Below are positions 36,708-44,711 of a stretch of DNA of 64,000 nucleotides, in pieces. Position 1 is the first letter of the stretch. Every line of letters starts with the position of its first letter. Source of the DNA: Gracilibacillus kekensis (GTDB lineage: Bacteria; Bacillota; Bacilli; Bacillales; Amphibacillaceae); assembly GCF_900143085.1 (NCBI RefSeq), contig NZ_FRCZ01000007.1, positions 124,001 to 188,000 of the forward strand, read 5' to 3'. The notes under the pieces were generated by a model. The model saw only the letters and a list, made by a program, of their open reading frames with translations, was not told where the DNA came from and did no database searches. A program made the position numbers and the translations under genes.

Positions 36708-38174
36708 TTATTTAAGATGTGCAGGTACTTCTACTCCCAATTTAGCAGCGATACCTTCTGCTAACTCTGGATCTACTTTATAGAAGTTTTCTAATTGACG
36801 ATCTACTACACCATCTTGTGTAACGCCACTCATGTGGTCAGCAAAGTTTTGCATTAAGCGATCACGTTCATCTGCATCCATTATGTCACGGAATAATGCA
36901 CGTGGTTGAGAATAGTGATCCTCGTTATCATATGGAACACTATCAGCGAATCCGGATACTTCAAATGGTGTTTGTTTGTTTTCTGGTGTTTCAACTGGTG
37001 CACCATCGACACTATGTGGTTCATAATTAATTTGGCTTCCACTATTACCATCAAAACGCATATATCCATCACGTTGGTTAGTGTTCACTGGGGCTTTTGC
37101 ACGGTTGATTGGTAATGCTTCATGGTTCGCACCAATGCGGTAACGGTGAGCATCAGAATAAGCAAATAAACGACCTTGTAGCATTTTATCTGGAGATGCC
37201 TCGATTCCAGGAACAAAATGTCCAGGAGAGAAAGCCGCTTGTTCTACTTCAGCGAAATAGTTCTCAGGATTGCGATCCAATACCATTTTACCCACTTCAA
37301 CTAATGGATAGTCGGAATGTGGCCAAACTTTTGTTACATCAAAAGGGTCATAACGATAGTTCTTCGCATCTGCTTCAGGCATGATTTGAACTTTTAATGT
37401 CCAAGATGGATAGTTACCTTCAGCTATAGAATTAAATAAATCTTCTGTATGATAATCTGGATTTGTACCAGCTAATTTATCTGCAAGATCTACATCTAAG
37501 TTTTTAATTCCTTGATCTGTCTTAAAGTGATATTTAATATAGAATGCTTCACCATCTTTATTGACCCACTTAAATGTATGGCTTCCATACCCATTTTGGT
37601 GACGTAAGGTCGCTGGAATACCACGATCAGAGTGTAAGATCGTAATTTGGTGAAGTGATTCTGGTGACAATGACCAGAAATCCCATGTCATATTTGGATC
37701 CTTCAAGTGTGTTTGAGGATGACGTTTTTGCGTATGAATGAAATCAGGGAATTTAATGGCATCACGGATAAAGAATACAGGAGTGTTGTTCCCAACTAAA
37801 TCATAATTACCTTCCTCTGTATAGAACTTCACTGCAAAACCGCGAGGGTCACGAACTGTATCTGCAGAACCAAGTTCCCCTGCGACTGTTGAAAAACGAA
37901 TAAACATCGGTGTTTTCTTACCAACTTCAGATAAGAAATCTGCTTTTGTATATTTAGAAACATCATTTGTAACTTCGAAATATCCATGTGCACCCGCACC
38001 TTTTGCGTGTACAACTCGTTCAGGTACTCTTTCACGGTTAAAATGCGCTAATTTTTCTAATAAATGTACATCTTGGATTAATGTTGGTCCTCTGTGTCCA
38101 GCTGTAATAGAGTTCTGATTATCTCCTACAGGTGCGCCAGAGGCAGTAGTTAAGTATTTTTTTTCTTGACTCAT
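36708..38174 (-). CDS. katA: catalase (haem, clade 3 type)
   Basis: A 488-residue small-subunit monofunctional catalase. The active-site region [24 protein letters not shown] holds the distal histidine, [27 protein letters not shown] and [17 protein letters not shown] follow, and the haem-ligand tyrosine is in [16 protein letters not shown]. It breaks down hydrogen peroxide in the cytoplasm. ATG 38174 is preceded by AAAGGAGAGG; the frame extends 9 bases upstream to a GTG that lacks such a site. A sigma-A promoter and a PerR-like box lie upstream. Confidence 0.97.
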   Translation of the reverse strand: MSQEKKYLTTASGAPVGDNQNSITAGHRGPTLIQDVHLLEKLAHFNRERVPERVVHAKGAGAHGYFEVTNDVSKYTKADFLSEVGKKTPMFIRFSTVAGELGSADTVRDPRGFAVKFYTEEGNYDLVGNNTPVFFIRDAIKFPDFIHTQKRHPQTHLKDPNMTWDFWSLSPESLHQITILHSDRGIPATLRHQNGYGSHTFKWVNKDGEAFYIKYHFKTDQGIKNLDVDLADKLAGTNPDYHTEDLFNSIAEGNYPSWTLKVQIMPEADAKNYRYDPFDVTKVWPHSDYPLVEVGKMVLDRNPENYFAEVEQAAFSPGHFVPGIEASPDKMLQGRLFAYSDAHRYRIGANHEALPINRAKAPVNTNQRDGYMRFDGNSGSQINYEPHSVDGAPVETPENKQTPFEVSGFADSVPYDNEDHYSQPRALFRDIMDADERDRLMQNFADHMSGVTQDGVVDRQLENFYKVDPELAEGIAAKLGVEVPAHLK

Positions 38175-38211
38175 ATAAAGCACCTCTCCTTTAATTAATA
38201 GTACATATTTT

Positions 38212-38261
38212 ATTATAATACAAATCTAATAAAAATCAATATTTATTTAAAATAATTTTAA
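38212..38261 (-). promoter_or_regulatory. katA promoter with PerR-like box
   Basis: On the minus strand, TTGATT (38239-38234) and TATAAT (38217-38212) are separated by 16 bases. Just upstream lies TTAAAATAATTTTAA (38247-38261), a perfect palindrome that fits the PerR box TTATAATNATTATAA at 13 of 15 positions. PerR control of katA is established in B. subtilis. Confidence 0.6.
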
Positions 38262-38274
38262 TTAAGAAATTTGT

Positions 38275-38403
38275 AAAAAAAGAGAGAGGCAATCTATAAC
38301 GAATAGTTGCTCTCTTATGGATTGGGAAACATCCTTGAAACTTTTGTTGATTGGGGGTAACAAAAGATATGTGTAAAGGGAATGTTTCATCACTTATGTG
38401 ATT
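38275..38403 (-). ncRNA. candidate Fur-controlled small RNA
   Basis: On the minus strand a consensus sigma-A promoter (TTGAAA 38438-38433, 17-base spacer, TATAAT 38415-38410) drives a unit of about 129 bases that ends in a terminator: stem with paired arms AGAGAGCAACTAT and ATAG-A-TTGCCTCTCT, then seven T (to 38275). Between them are a 5' hairpin (ATCAC/GTGAT), a hairpin with stem CTTTTGTT/AACAAAAG whose loop is ACCCCCAATC, and two single-stranded C-rich stretches (ATTCCCTTT and TTTCCCAATCC). The Fur box at 38418-38436 covers the promoter spacer. The design resembles B. subtilis FsrA. A 42-codon frame crosses the unit but has no ribosome site and runs through the terminator. Confidence 0.65.
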
Positions 38404-38417
38404 AATTATATTATAAC

Positions 38418-38436
38418 GATAATGAGAATCATTTTC
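38418..38436. promoter_or_regulatory. Fur box
   Basis: GATAATGAGAATCATTTTC matches the Fur consensus GATAATGATAATCATTATC at 17 of 19 positions. It occupies the space between -35 and -10 of the minus-strand promoter at 38410-38438, so Fur with iron would block that promoter. Confidence 0.8.
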
Positions 38437-38510
38437 AATAGTGAATTGGAAAATTATTTAATTTTTTTATTATCCAGATTCGAATGGGGTACTGGAAGAG
38501 GAGCTTAAAA

Positions 38511-38725
38511 TACAAGAAGGGAAGGAAATCTGCAAGAAGAGGAGCACGAAATGCAAGAAGGAGAGTGAATCTGCAAGAAGAGGAGTGTGAAATGCAAGAA
38601 GGAGAGGAAGTCTGCAAGAAGTAGAGTGCGAAATGCAAGAAGGAGAGTGAATCTGCAAGAAGAGGAGCACGAAATACAATAAGGAGAGGAAATCTGCAAG
38701 AAGAGCAATATGATACGCAGGAAGG
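38511..38725. repeat. 20/21-base phased array of TGCAAGAAG words
   Basis: TGCAAGAAG or a close variant begins at 38511, 38531, 38552, 38572, 38593, 38613, 38634, 38654, 38675, 38695 and about 38715. Steps alternate 20 and 21, so the true unit is 41 bases made of two half-units: one has CTGCAAGAAGAGGAGCACG, the other ATGCAAGAAGGAGAGTGAA. The inverse word forms the array at 10441-10528. Frames read through it give only low-complexity Leu/Ser/Phe protein. Confidence 0.88.
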
Positions 38726-38860
38726 TGCTGCAATACCTTAGAGGAAGAATAATCAGTTTTTACATTTTATTAGACGACCTTTTAACAATTCCTGAAATCG
38801 ATAACGAGAAATTTCCAATATACGAGTGTATACTAATTAGATAAGGGAGTGAGAATTTGT

Positions 38861-39637
38861 ATGGTATTAGATTTACAGAAAGTTAGCTTGAAAAAAGAGG
38901 GTAATTGGATCCTGAAGGACATTGATTGGCAAATAGAAAAAGGGGAACATTGGGCATTGTTAGGATTAAATGGTGCAGGTAAAACAGCGTTATTACATAT
39001 GCTATGTGCGTATTACTTCCCGACAGAAGGAAAAGTGAAAGTAATAAACAAACAATTCGGGAAAGATATACTGGGTGAGCAATTAAGACAGCAAATAGGT
39101 ATTGTTTCTTCTACATTAAAACAACGTATTTACGGAACAGATAGCGCCTACCAAGTGATATTAAGCGGTGCATTCGCCTCCATTGGATTATATGAAACAC
39201 CGACAGATGTTATGAGAGAAAGGGCACAACAACTATTAAAAGATCTAAATTGTTTCTCATATGCGAATCGTCCATACCGAACCTTATCACAAGGGGAACA
39301 GCAAAGGGTATTAATTGGACGAGCATTAATGAATGATCCGAAATTATTAATATTGGATGAACCAACAACAGGATTAGACTTCATTGCGCGAGAGCAATTG
39401 TTAGAATCTATTGAAAATATAAGTCAGGAAGAAAACGGTCCCTCTATTATATATGTGACCCATCATATCGAAGAAATATTACCAACCTTCACTAAAACAT
39501 TGTTGTTAAAAGAGGGGCAGGTATTCAAACAAGGATTAACAAATGAAATGATTACTTCTGAAAATTTATCTGACTTCTTTGAATTAGCTGTTGAGGTTGA
39601 TTGGTCTGAGAAAAGACCAAGATTAAAAAAGAAATAA
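38861..39637 (+). CDS. ABC transporter ATP-binding protein (YlmA-like)
   Basis: About 258 residues from ATG 38861 (GGGAGTGAG upstream; the GTG at 38849 overlaps that site). Walker A is LGLNGAGKTALL, the signature LSQGEQQRVLIG, Walker B LLILDEPTTGLD and the switch histidine lies in YVTHHIEEILP. The close relative YlmA, and ModF in Gram-negatives, act without a membrane partner next to them, as here; the following gene is an unrelated type of transporter. The substrate is unknown. Confidence 0.87.
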   Translation: MVLDLQKVSLKKEGNWILKDIDWQIEKGEHWALLGLNGAGKTALLHMLCAYYFPTEGKVKVINKQFGKDILGEQLRQQIGIVSSTLKQRIYGTDSAYQVILSGAFASIGLYETPTDVMRERAQQLLKDLNCFSYANRPYRTLSQGEQQRVLIGRALMNDPKLLILDEPTTGLDFIAREQLLESIENISQEENGPSIIYVTHHIEEILPTFTKTLLLKEGQVFKQGLTNEMITSENLSDFFELAVEVDWSEKRPRLKKK

Positions 39638-39657
39638 CCATCTAGGAGAAAACAATA

Positions 39658-40593
39658 ATGTGGAGTGCTTTTAATCAATTATTGCAAAAAATTATGCCTT
39701 TTATAGCACCTTTCAGTGTGATATTAGGTGTGATTTTCGCTGAGTATTTTACGCAATTTGACAATTGGGTGATTTGGATATTTGCCTTTATGACATTCGC
39801 GGGAAGTTTGAGTTTGAACTTTGTTGCGTTATATCGAGTGGTATCTCACCCTTTATCGATCGTGATAGCTCTTGTAATACTACATATTCTCATGCCATTA
39901 TGGGCTTGGTTAATAGGTAGTATTACGTTTAGTGGCGATTCACTTACCATCATCGGCTTTGTACTCGCGATGATTATTCCAACTGGTATCACAAGCTTTA
40001 TTTGGGTTTCAATAAATAAAGGGAATATTGCATTAACTTTATCGATAATCTTAATAGATACGATATTATCTCCTTTTATAGTACCTCTGTCTTTATCCTT
40101 ATTTATTGGGGCATCGGTTGATTTAGAAGTGTGGGCAATGATGAAAGGATTAATTGTTATGATTGTTATACCATCAATTTTAGGGATGGTTTTACATGAA
40201 TTGTCCCATGGCAAAATCCATGAGAAGTGGAGTCCTCGACTTGCTCCGTTTTCTAAAGTTGCTTTAGCATCGGTAATTATGATTAATAGCTCAGAGGTCG
40301 CAGAATACCTAATAAAAATAGATTTTCATTTAATCAAGGTGGCAGTCACGATGTTTTTTGTTGCTGCAAGTGGATATTTCTTAGCATGGATGATAGCTAA
40401 ATGGCTTAAACGATCAGATCAAGATGTTATCTCTTTAACCTTTAGTAGTGGGATGAGAAATATTAGTGCAGGAGCCGTTATAGCTGTTCAGTATTTTCCT
40501 GGACCAGTAGCAGTTCCGGTAGTGGTTGGAATGTTATTTCAGCAGATATTAGCATCTATTTATAGTAAATTTCTCAATTATAACAAAAATTAA
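39658..40593 (+). CDS. bile acid:sodium symporter family (BASS) transporter
   Basis: A 311-residue membrane protein with nine or ten segments of the BASS/YocS type. The family-like stretches are FAFMTFAGSLSLNFVALYRVV near residue 42, IPTGITSFIWVSINKGNIALTLSIILIDT near 100 and LTFSSGMRNISAGAVIAVQYF near 257, which contain the crossed helices that bind sodium. Bacterial members carry small organic acids such as pyruvate or pantoate; the substrate here is not readable. It starts 20 bases after the ABC ATPase gene. Confidence 0.8.
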   Translation: MWSAFNQLLQKIMPFIAPFSVILGVIFAEYFTQFDNWVIWIFAFMTFAGSLSLNFVALYRVVSHPLSIVIALVILHILMPLWAWLIGSITFSGDSLTIIGFVLAMIIPTGITSFIWVSINKGNIALTLSIILIDTILSPFIVPLSLSLFIGASVDLEVWAMMKGLIVMIVIPSILGMVLHELSHGKIHEKWSPRLAPFSKVALASVIMINSSEVAEYLIKIDFHLIKVAVTMFFVAASGYFLAWMIAKWLKRSDQDVISLTFSSGMRNISAGAVIAVQYFPGPVAVPVVVGMLFQQILASIYSKFLNYNKN

Positions 40594-40675
40594 CTGTTAG
40601 AATATTGTAAATTTTCGGAAAGATGATAAAATTAAAATTTGAGGAATAGAATGAAAATGGAGAGGAGGGTAATAG

Positions 40676-41056
40676 ATGTCAGAAGAACAAGTGAATGAAA
40701 ATAAAGAGGAACAAGCTTCAACTAGTACAAAAACATCATCAGGATTAGATCAGAATGTCGCAGGTTTATTAACATATGTACTATGGTTTATCACAGGTAT
40801 CATCTTTTTATTAATTGAGAAAGAAAATCGCTTTGTAAAGTTTCACGCATTGCAATCTATTTTTGTCTCAGTAGGCTTGGCAGTGTTATATGTTATATCA
40901 GTTTCGGTGCCAATCCTTGGTTGGTTTGTAGGAATAATTCTAATGCCAGTTCAATTGATCTTATGGATTTTCCTAATGGTAAAAGCGTATCAAGGAGAAT
41001 ACTTCAAACTGCCATGGATCGGTGATATGGTAGAAAAACAATTAGATAACAAATGA
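40676..41056 (+). CDS. DUF4870 domain membrane protein
   Basis: A 126-residue protein with a Ser/Thr/Glu-rich start and three membrane helices. It contains the family motif GLLTYVLWFITGIIFLLIEKENRFVKFHALQSIF (in part) and the final QLILWIFLMVKAYQGEYFKLPWIGDM, typical of DUF4870 (Tic20-like). GGAGAGGAGGG lies before ATG 40676. A terminator follows. No molecular role is established. Confidence 0.87.
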   Translation: MSEEQVNENKEEQASTSTKTSSGLDQNVAGLLTYVLWFITGIIFLLIEKENRFVKFHALQSIFVSVGLAVLYVISVSVPILGWFVGIILMPVQLILWIFLMVKAYQGEYFKLPWIGDMVEKQLDNK

Positions 41057-41065
41057 TTTAATTCT

Positions 41066-41095
41066 GATCTGATGCATCCATCAGATCTTTTTTTA
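41066..41095 (+). terminator. rho-independent terminator
   Basis: GATCTGATG pairs with CATCAGATC around CATC, followed by seven T. Confidence 0.9.
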
Positions 41096-41157
41096 TCATC
41101 TTTTTTAGGACTTTTTAATAGTATGAAAGGAGAGTATTAAAGAAGGTAGGTGCCCAA

Positions 41158-41505
41158 ATGATTACATGGTTATCGTTTGTTTTATTGTCACTTGCGAGCT
41201 TTAGATTTACGAGATTAATTGTGTTTGATAAAATTACGGCATTTATTCGAGCACCTTTTTTTGAGGTGGAAGAGAAAGACTTACCCGATGGAACGATAGA
41301 AGAAACGGTCACGTTTAAAGGCAATGGCTTAAAGAGATGGATTGGTGAGTTGCTGCGATGCCATTGGTGTGTGGGCATTTGGTCTGCCATTTTTTTATTT
41401 GTTGGATTTCATTATTTTTCTACGATATTTATTCCCGTTATTATCATATTAGCAATTGCTGGAGTAGCCTCGATTATTGAAGTGTTGATTTCCTATTTGA
41501 TTTAA
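41158..41505 (+). CDS. DUF1360 membrane protein (YngL-like)
   Basis: A 115-residue protein with one N-terminal and one or two C-terminal helices. The opening SFVLLSLASFRFTRLIVFDKITAFIRAPFF (in part) and the central LLRCHWCVGIWSAIFLF with its C-x2-C pair are the marks of DUF1360/YngL, found in endospore formers. Whether it acts in sporulation here is not shown by the sequence. GAAGGTAGGTG precedes ATG 41158. Confidence 0.83.
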   Translation: MITWLSFVLLSLASFRFTRLIVFDKITAFIRAPFFEVEEKDLPDGTIEETVTFKGNGLKRWIGELLRCHWCVGIWSAIFLFVGFHYFSTIFIPVIIILAIAGVASIIEVLISYLI

Positions 41506-41606
41506 TTGTCACTTGATGTATTTTTTCTTTTGAAGCTACTGCAGCTACATGATTTTTTCTTTCTAGCTTTTTTCTTCCTATTTACTAACACGTTATGATA
41601 TTCCAT
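41502..41606 (-). CDS. possible basic micro-protein
   Basis: A 34-residue frame from ATG 41606 behind a good ribosome site (AAAGGGG, 8 bases upstream). The peptide is very basic with a cysteine/serine patch (KKKSCSCSSFKRK). Its end overlaps the stop of the convergent DUF1360 gene. I recognise no family, no terminator follows, and it could be chance. Confidence 0.3.
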   Translation of the reverse strand: MEYHNVLVNRKKKARKKKSCSCSSFKRKNTSSDN

Positions 41607-41717
41607 GTTCTTAACCCCTTTAAATTAGAGTGTATTCTACATGTTATTTTATGTAGCAGAAGCAAATATGTTTGGGTGGTTCAGTTAAAAAATATGAAAA
41701 AAATATTCACGAAAAAA

Positions 41718-41757
41718 TTTGGTCGTAGTTCAGAAATGATTTCTGAGTACGACCAAA
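41718..41757 (-). terminator. long perfect-ended hairpin, minus-strand terminator
   Basis: TTTGGTCGTA and TACGACCAAA enclose a second stem TCAGAAAT/ATTTCTGA. On the minus strand it is followed by TTTTTTC, so it may stop transcripts coming from the alcohol dehydrogenase side. No gene lies in 41607-41884. Confidence 0.6.
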
Positions 41758-41884
41758 CTAAAGAATACATATATTGACTATTTCACGAATCCAATCAGGC
41801 TACTTTTTGTCTATTTTGTGAAATGTTTCACAAATAATGATTGTGTTATAATTATGATTATGTTTAAAAAAGGAAGTGTTCTAG

Positions 41885-42037
41885 ATGTGGGTAGTTATTA
41901 TTGTTTGTATCGTGATCGTAATAGCGGTTCTGGCATTGTCTATTATGACTTTAAATAAAGGCTATGGCTACAAACATACCATTGATCCATTGCCAGAGGA
42001 AAAAGAATCAGATAATAAAGAAGAAAAGGACACTTAA
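41885..42037 (+). CDS. ytzI: YtzI family small membrane protein
   Basis: A 50-residue protein from ATG 41885, with AAAGGAAG upstream. One membrane helix (WVVIIVCIVIVIAVLALSI) is followed by the family's conserved segment NKGYGYKHTIDPLP and an acidic/basic tail. This matches Bacillus YtzI as I remember it. Function unknown. It is a single-gene unit with a terminator overlapping its last codons. Confidence 0.82.
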   Translation: MWVVIIVCIVIVIAVLALSIMTLNKGYGYKHTIDPLPEEKESDNKEEKDT

Positions 42038-42062
42038 GAGTTAAGTATCCTTTTCTTCTTTT
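42026..42062 (+). terminator. terminator overlapping the ytzI stop
   Basis: AAAAGGACACTTAA pairs with TTAAGTATCCTTTT around GAG, then CTTCTTTTT. The stop codon lies in the stem. Confidence 0.8.
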
Positions 42063-42097
42063 TATCTAAGCTTTAAAATCCTACTGATTGAGCTTAC

Positions 42098-43264
42098 TTA
42101 TAATGAAGCTTTGTAAATCCTTACAGCATCCTCACGATTCAATTTTTTAAAGTTACCAAACTCAGTGTTTGCAATCACTGTTTTGTCTGCCATTTCTTCT
42201 ACGCTGTCTTCTCCAATGTCATAATCACTTAAACGAGCAGGTGCATCGATGGAGTTCCAGAATGCTCGAAGTTGATCGATCCCTTCCAGACCTATTTCTT
42301 TGTCAGACTTTCCCTCAGGATCTACATTAAAGACGCGAATCGCTAATTGCTTAAAACGTGTCACATTTTCATCAATTGCATGATACATCCAATTAGGGAA
42401 CAGGATCGCTAAGCCGCCACCATGTGGAATGTCGTGGACTGCGGATACGGCATGTTCTAGATTATGTGTTGCCCAATCCCCATGATAGCCCATGCTTACC
42501 ATACCGTTTAATGCCATTGTACCATTGTATAAAACAGTTGCGCGATGCTCTTCATTTTCGAGGTCCTCTAACAATTTAGGGGCTGTCTCCACCATTGTTT
42601 GTAAGATCCCCTCGACCATTCTATCTTGGAGCAATGTGTTTTCCTCATGATGGAAATAGTGCTCTAACGCATGGGACATAATATCGACCATCCCATAAAT
42701 CGTTTGGTCTCTTGGAACCGTTTTGGTGAAGGCCGGGTCAAGTATTGAAAAGTCTGGAAATGTGAAGGGAGTTCCCCAGCCATGTTTTTCTTTGGTTTCC
42801 CAGTTGGTAATAACTGATCCTGGATTCATTTCAGACCCTGTTGCTGCTAAAGTTAATACTGTTCCAAATGGCAGGGCACTAGTAGCGTTAGCCTTTTTGG
42901 TTACGATATCCCAAATATCCTCATCAGAGTTTGCACCAACTGCAATTGCTTTGGTACAGTCAATCGTACTACCTCCGCCAACTGCCAGAATGAAATCAAT
43001 CTTTTCATTTTTACATATTTTAATACCTCTTCGTGCAGTTGTCACTCTAGGGTTTGGTTCCACACCACTTAGTTCAAATATATTTTTATTTTCATTCCTT
43101 AATAAATCAATGACTTGGTCATATAGGCCGTTTCTTTTAATACTGCCTCCGCCATATACGAGTAAAATATTTTGTCCATAGTTAGTAAGTTCATTCTGTA
43201 AATGTTCGAGTTGTCCTTTTCCAAAATATAATTTTGTTGGATTCTGGAAGATAAAGTTTTGCAA
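42098..43264 (-). CDS. iron-containing alcohol dehydrogenase (BdhA/YugJ-K type)
   Basis: A 388-residue NAD(P)-dependent group III alcohol dehydrogenase. The N-terminal [17 protein letters not shown], the nucleotide-binding [15 protein letters not shown] and the metal-binding histidines in [14 protein letters not shown] and [18 protein letters not shown] mark the butanol dehydrogenase branch. It reduces aldehydes to alcohols or the reverse. The start is TTG 43264, preceded by AAGGAGG, an unusually strong site that compensates for the weak codon. It stands alone. Confidence 0.92.
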   Translation of the reverse strand: MQNFIFQNPTKLYFGKGQLEHLQNELTNYGQNILLVYGGGSIKRNGLYDQVIDLLRNENKNIFELSGVEPNPRVTTARRGIKICKNEKIDFILAVGGGSTIDCTKAIAVGANSDEDIWDIVTKKANATSALPFGTVLTLAATGSEMNPGSVITNWETKEKHGWGTPFTFPDFSILDPAFTKTVPRDQTIYGMVDIMSHALEHYFHHEENTLLQDRMVEGILQTMVETAPKLLEDLENEEHRATVLYNGTMALNGMVSMGYHGDWATHNLEHAVSAVHDIPHGGGLAILFPNWMYHAIDENVTRFKQLAIRVFNVDPEGKSDKEIGLEGIDQLRAFWNSIDAPARLSDYDIGEDSVEEMADKTVIANTEFGNFKKLNREDAVRIYKASL

Positions 43265-43492
43265 TGTGTAGCCTCCTTGAAATTTTTTCTACTATTAAAT
43301 ATCGCAATATTATCAGTATGTGTAAAGTAATTTGCTTTCATGTAAAAGGAAGTAATTGTGAACGAAATTTGACTCTGTACAAAAAGCTTAATTATGTTCA
43401 ATGATGCACATGACAACTCAAAAAAGATCGAATATAAATATAGCGCGAACATGCTCACTATTAAACAAGGGGAATCTAAGGAGATAATAAAG
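43265..43492. other. intergenic region, nothing recognised
   Basis: AT-rich sequence upstream of the alcohol dehydrogenase. No conserved RNA or operator pattern was recognised. Confidence 0.4.
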
Positions 43493-43647
43493 GTGAAAAG
43501 CATTGAGAGAATGGATCAGCGTGCAAATGCTTGGGAATGGTTTAATGATTAGAGTATCCTTTGAAAAGTGTGGAAACACCGACACAAGAAAGAATCGAAA
43601 ATGCAGAACAAATACTGCAATCTTCAACGACTATTCACTCTCAATAG
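43493..43647 (+). pseudogene. possible frameshifted small gene
   Basis: AAGGAGA precedes GTG 43493, which opens a frame reading MKSIERMDQRANAWEWFND and stops at a TAG near 43550. In the next frame, starting at GAG 43552, protein-like sequence continues (EYPLKSVETPTQERIENAEQ, then ILQSSTTIHSQ) to TAG 43647. One small indel would join them into a protein of about 51 residues. I do not recognise the family, and a sequencing error is possible. Confidence 0.35.
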
Positions 43648-43756
43648 TTCTTTCCGTAATAAATGTTTAATATTTGAAGGAAAAGGAATAGTATTAGTAG
43701 AATAATTACTATAGAACCTTTCTATATGTTCTAATTTTATAAAAGGAGTGGATAGA

Positions 43757-44176
43757 GTGAGTAACAAGTTATTTACATCAAAAGCAACTGCGCAAGGTGG
43801 CCGTGACGGTCATGTTAAATCGGATGACGGGTTAATTGATTTAAATTTAGTAAACCCGGCTGGTGATGGTGATGGAACAGGCTCTAATCCAGAACAGTTA
43901 TTTGCAGCAGGATATTCTGCTTGCTACGATGGTGCATTAAACTTAATGGCATCTAAACAAAAGAAAGATATCGATTCTTCTATCACTGCAGAGGTTAGTT
44001 TAATAAAAGATGAAAGTGATGGTGGATTTAAGATTGGGGTAGTACTGAACGTAGAAATCAAAGGTGTATCACAAGAGGAAGCAGAAGAGCTAGCGAAACA
44101 AGCTCACGATTTCTGCCCATATTCTAAAGCTACAAGAGGAAATATTGATGTTGAATTAAATACGAAAGCTGTATAA
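43757..44176 (+). CDS. ohr: organic hydroperoxide resistance protein (Ohr/OsmC)
   Basis: About 139 residues from GTG 43757, eight bases after AAAAGGAG. The GTG at 43748 lies within that ribosome site. The two catalytic cysteines of the peroxidase are in FAAGYSACYDGALNLMA and in HDFCPYSKATRGNIDVEL, and the arginine of the active site is in GGRDGHV. It reduces organic hydroperoxides using lipoyl or bacillithiol-type thiols. No ohrR regulator lies next to it. A terminator follows. Confidence 0.93.
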   Translation: MSNKLFTSKATAQGGRDGHVKSDDGLIDLNLVNPAGDGDGTGSNPEQLFAAGYSACYDGALNLMASKQKKDIDSSITAEVSLIKDESDGGFKIGVVLNVEIKGVSQEEAEELAKQAHDFCPYSKATRGNIDVELNTKAV

Positions 44177-44182
44177 GTATAG

Positions 44183-44221
44183 AAAAAGCACGGCATCTGT
44201 AGCGATGTCGTGCTTTTTGTT
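44183..44221. terminator. bidirectional terminator
   Basis: AAAAAGCACGGCATC pairs with GATGTCGTGCTTTTT around TGTAGC. It lies between ohr and the small minus-strand gene. Confidence 0.88.
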
Positions 44222-44222
44222 A

Positions 44223-44339
44223 TTAAGACTTATGTTTAAAGTAATCAGTTATTGCATGAGCTACTTCTATTCCCTGATAAAGCCATACACTTAATGCGGC
44301 AAATGAGAATAATCCAATCATAAAAAATCGAAACAACAT
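44223..44339 (-). CDS. small membrane protein, 38 residues
   Basis: ATG 44339 to TAA 44223, behind a near-perfect ribosome site (AAAGGAGGGAT). The peptide is one hydrophobic helix (MLFRFFMIGLFSFAALSVWL) with a short polar C-terminus ending in KHKS. The strong ribosome site and the terminator directly after its stop support it. No family recognised. It lies 25 bases downstream of the next minus-strand gene and may share its transcript. Confidence 0.6.
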   Translation of the reverse strand: MLFRFFMIGLFSFAALSVWLYQGIEVAHAITDYFKHKS

Positions 44340-44364
44340 ACAGAATCCCTCCTTTATATTGCTT

Positions 44365-44676
44365 TCAATGACAATAAAAGGAACGAGTGATCAGATAATT
44401 CGATTGATAAAAGACAGGATGTAAAAATAGCCAGATAATTCTTATTAATTGTGCGAAAGATACTAATACTAATAAGTAAAAACTAATTAAATGGTGACTT
44501 GCATTAGTAACTAAGCCATCTGTAAACGAATCAAAAATTTCTGGGTCCTGATTATTATAAATAGATGTATTGCTATCGATAGCAAAATCGTTGTGATGGT
44601 ACTGGCTTTCCTGTTGCGGAAGTAAGAAAATTGGAGAGACGATAATCAACAAACATAAAAAAATCAGTTTTCTCAT
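44365..44676 (-). CDS. hypothetical membrane/secreted protein
   Basis: About 103 residues from ATG 44676, behind AAGGGATC; the longer frame to 44706 lacks such a site. Residues 1-18 form a signal-like helix (KLIFLCLLIIVSPIFLL), then a polar region rich in Asn/Asp/Ser, then a second helix (LISFYLLVLVSFAQLIRIIWLFL). I recognise no family. It lies between a small membrane protein and an MFS transporter on the same strand. Confidence 0.55.
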   Translation of the reverse strand: MRKLIFLCLLIIVSPIFLLPQQESQYHHNDFAIDSNTSIYNNQDPEIFDSFTDGLVTNASHHLISFYLLVLVSFAQLIRIIWLFLHPVFYQSNYLITRSFYCH

Positions 44677-44711
44677 GATTAGATCCCTTCTTTTTGTACT
44701 TAACACTTTAA

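Noticed and set aside
38269-38388. 42-codon frame inside the candidate small RNA
   Set aside because: No ribosome site in front of the ATG, and the frame runs through the terminator stem and T-run. Kept as the alternative to test.
38435-38733. Three overlapping minus-strand frames rich in Leu, Ser and Phe
   Set aside because: They are translations of the 20/21-base repeat array in different frames; the low-complexity sequence and lack of ribosome sites show no gene.
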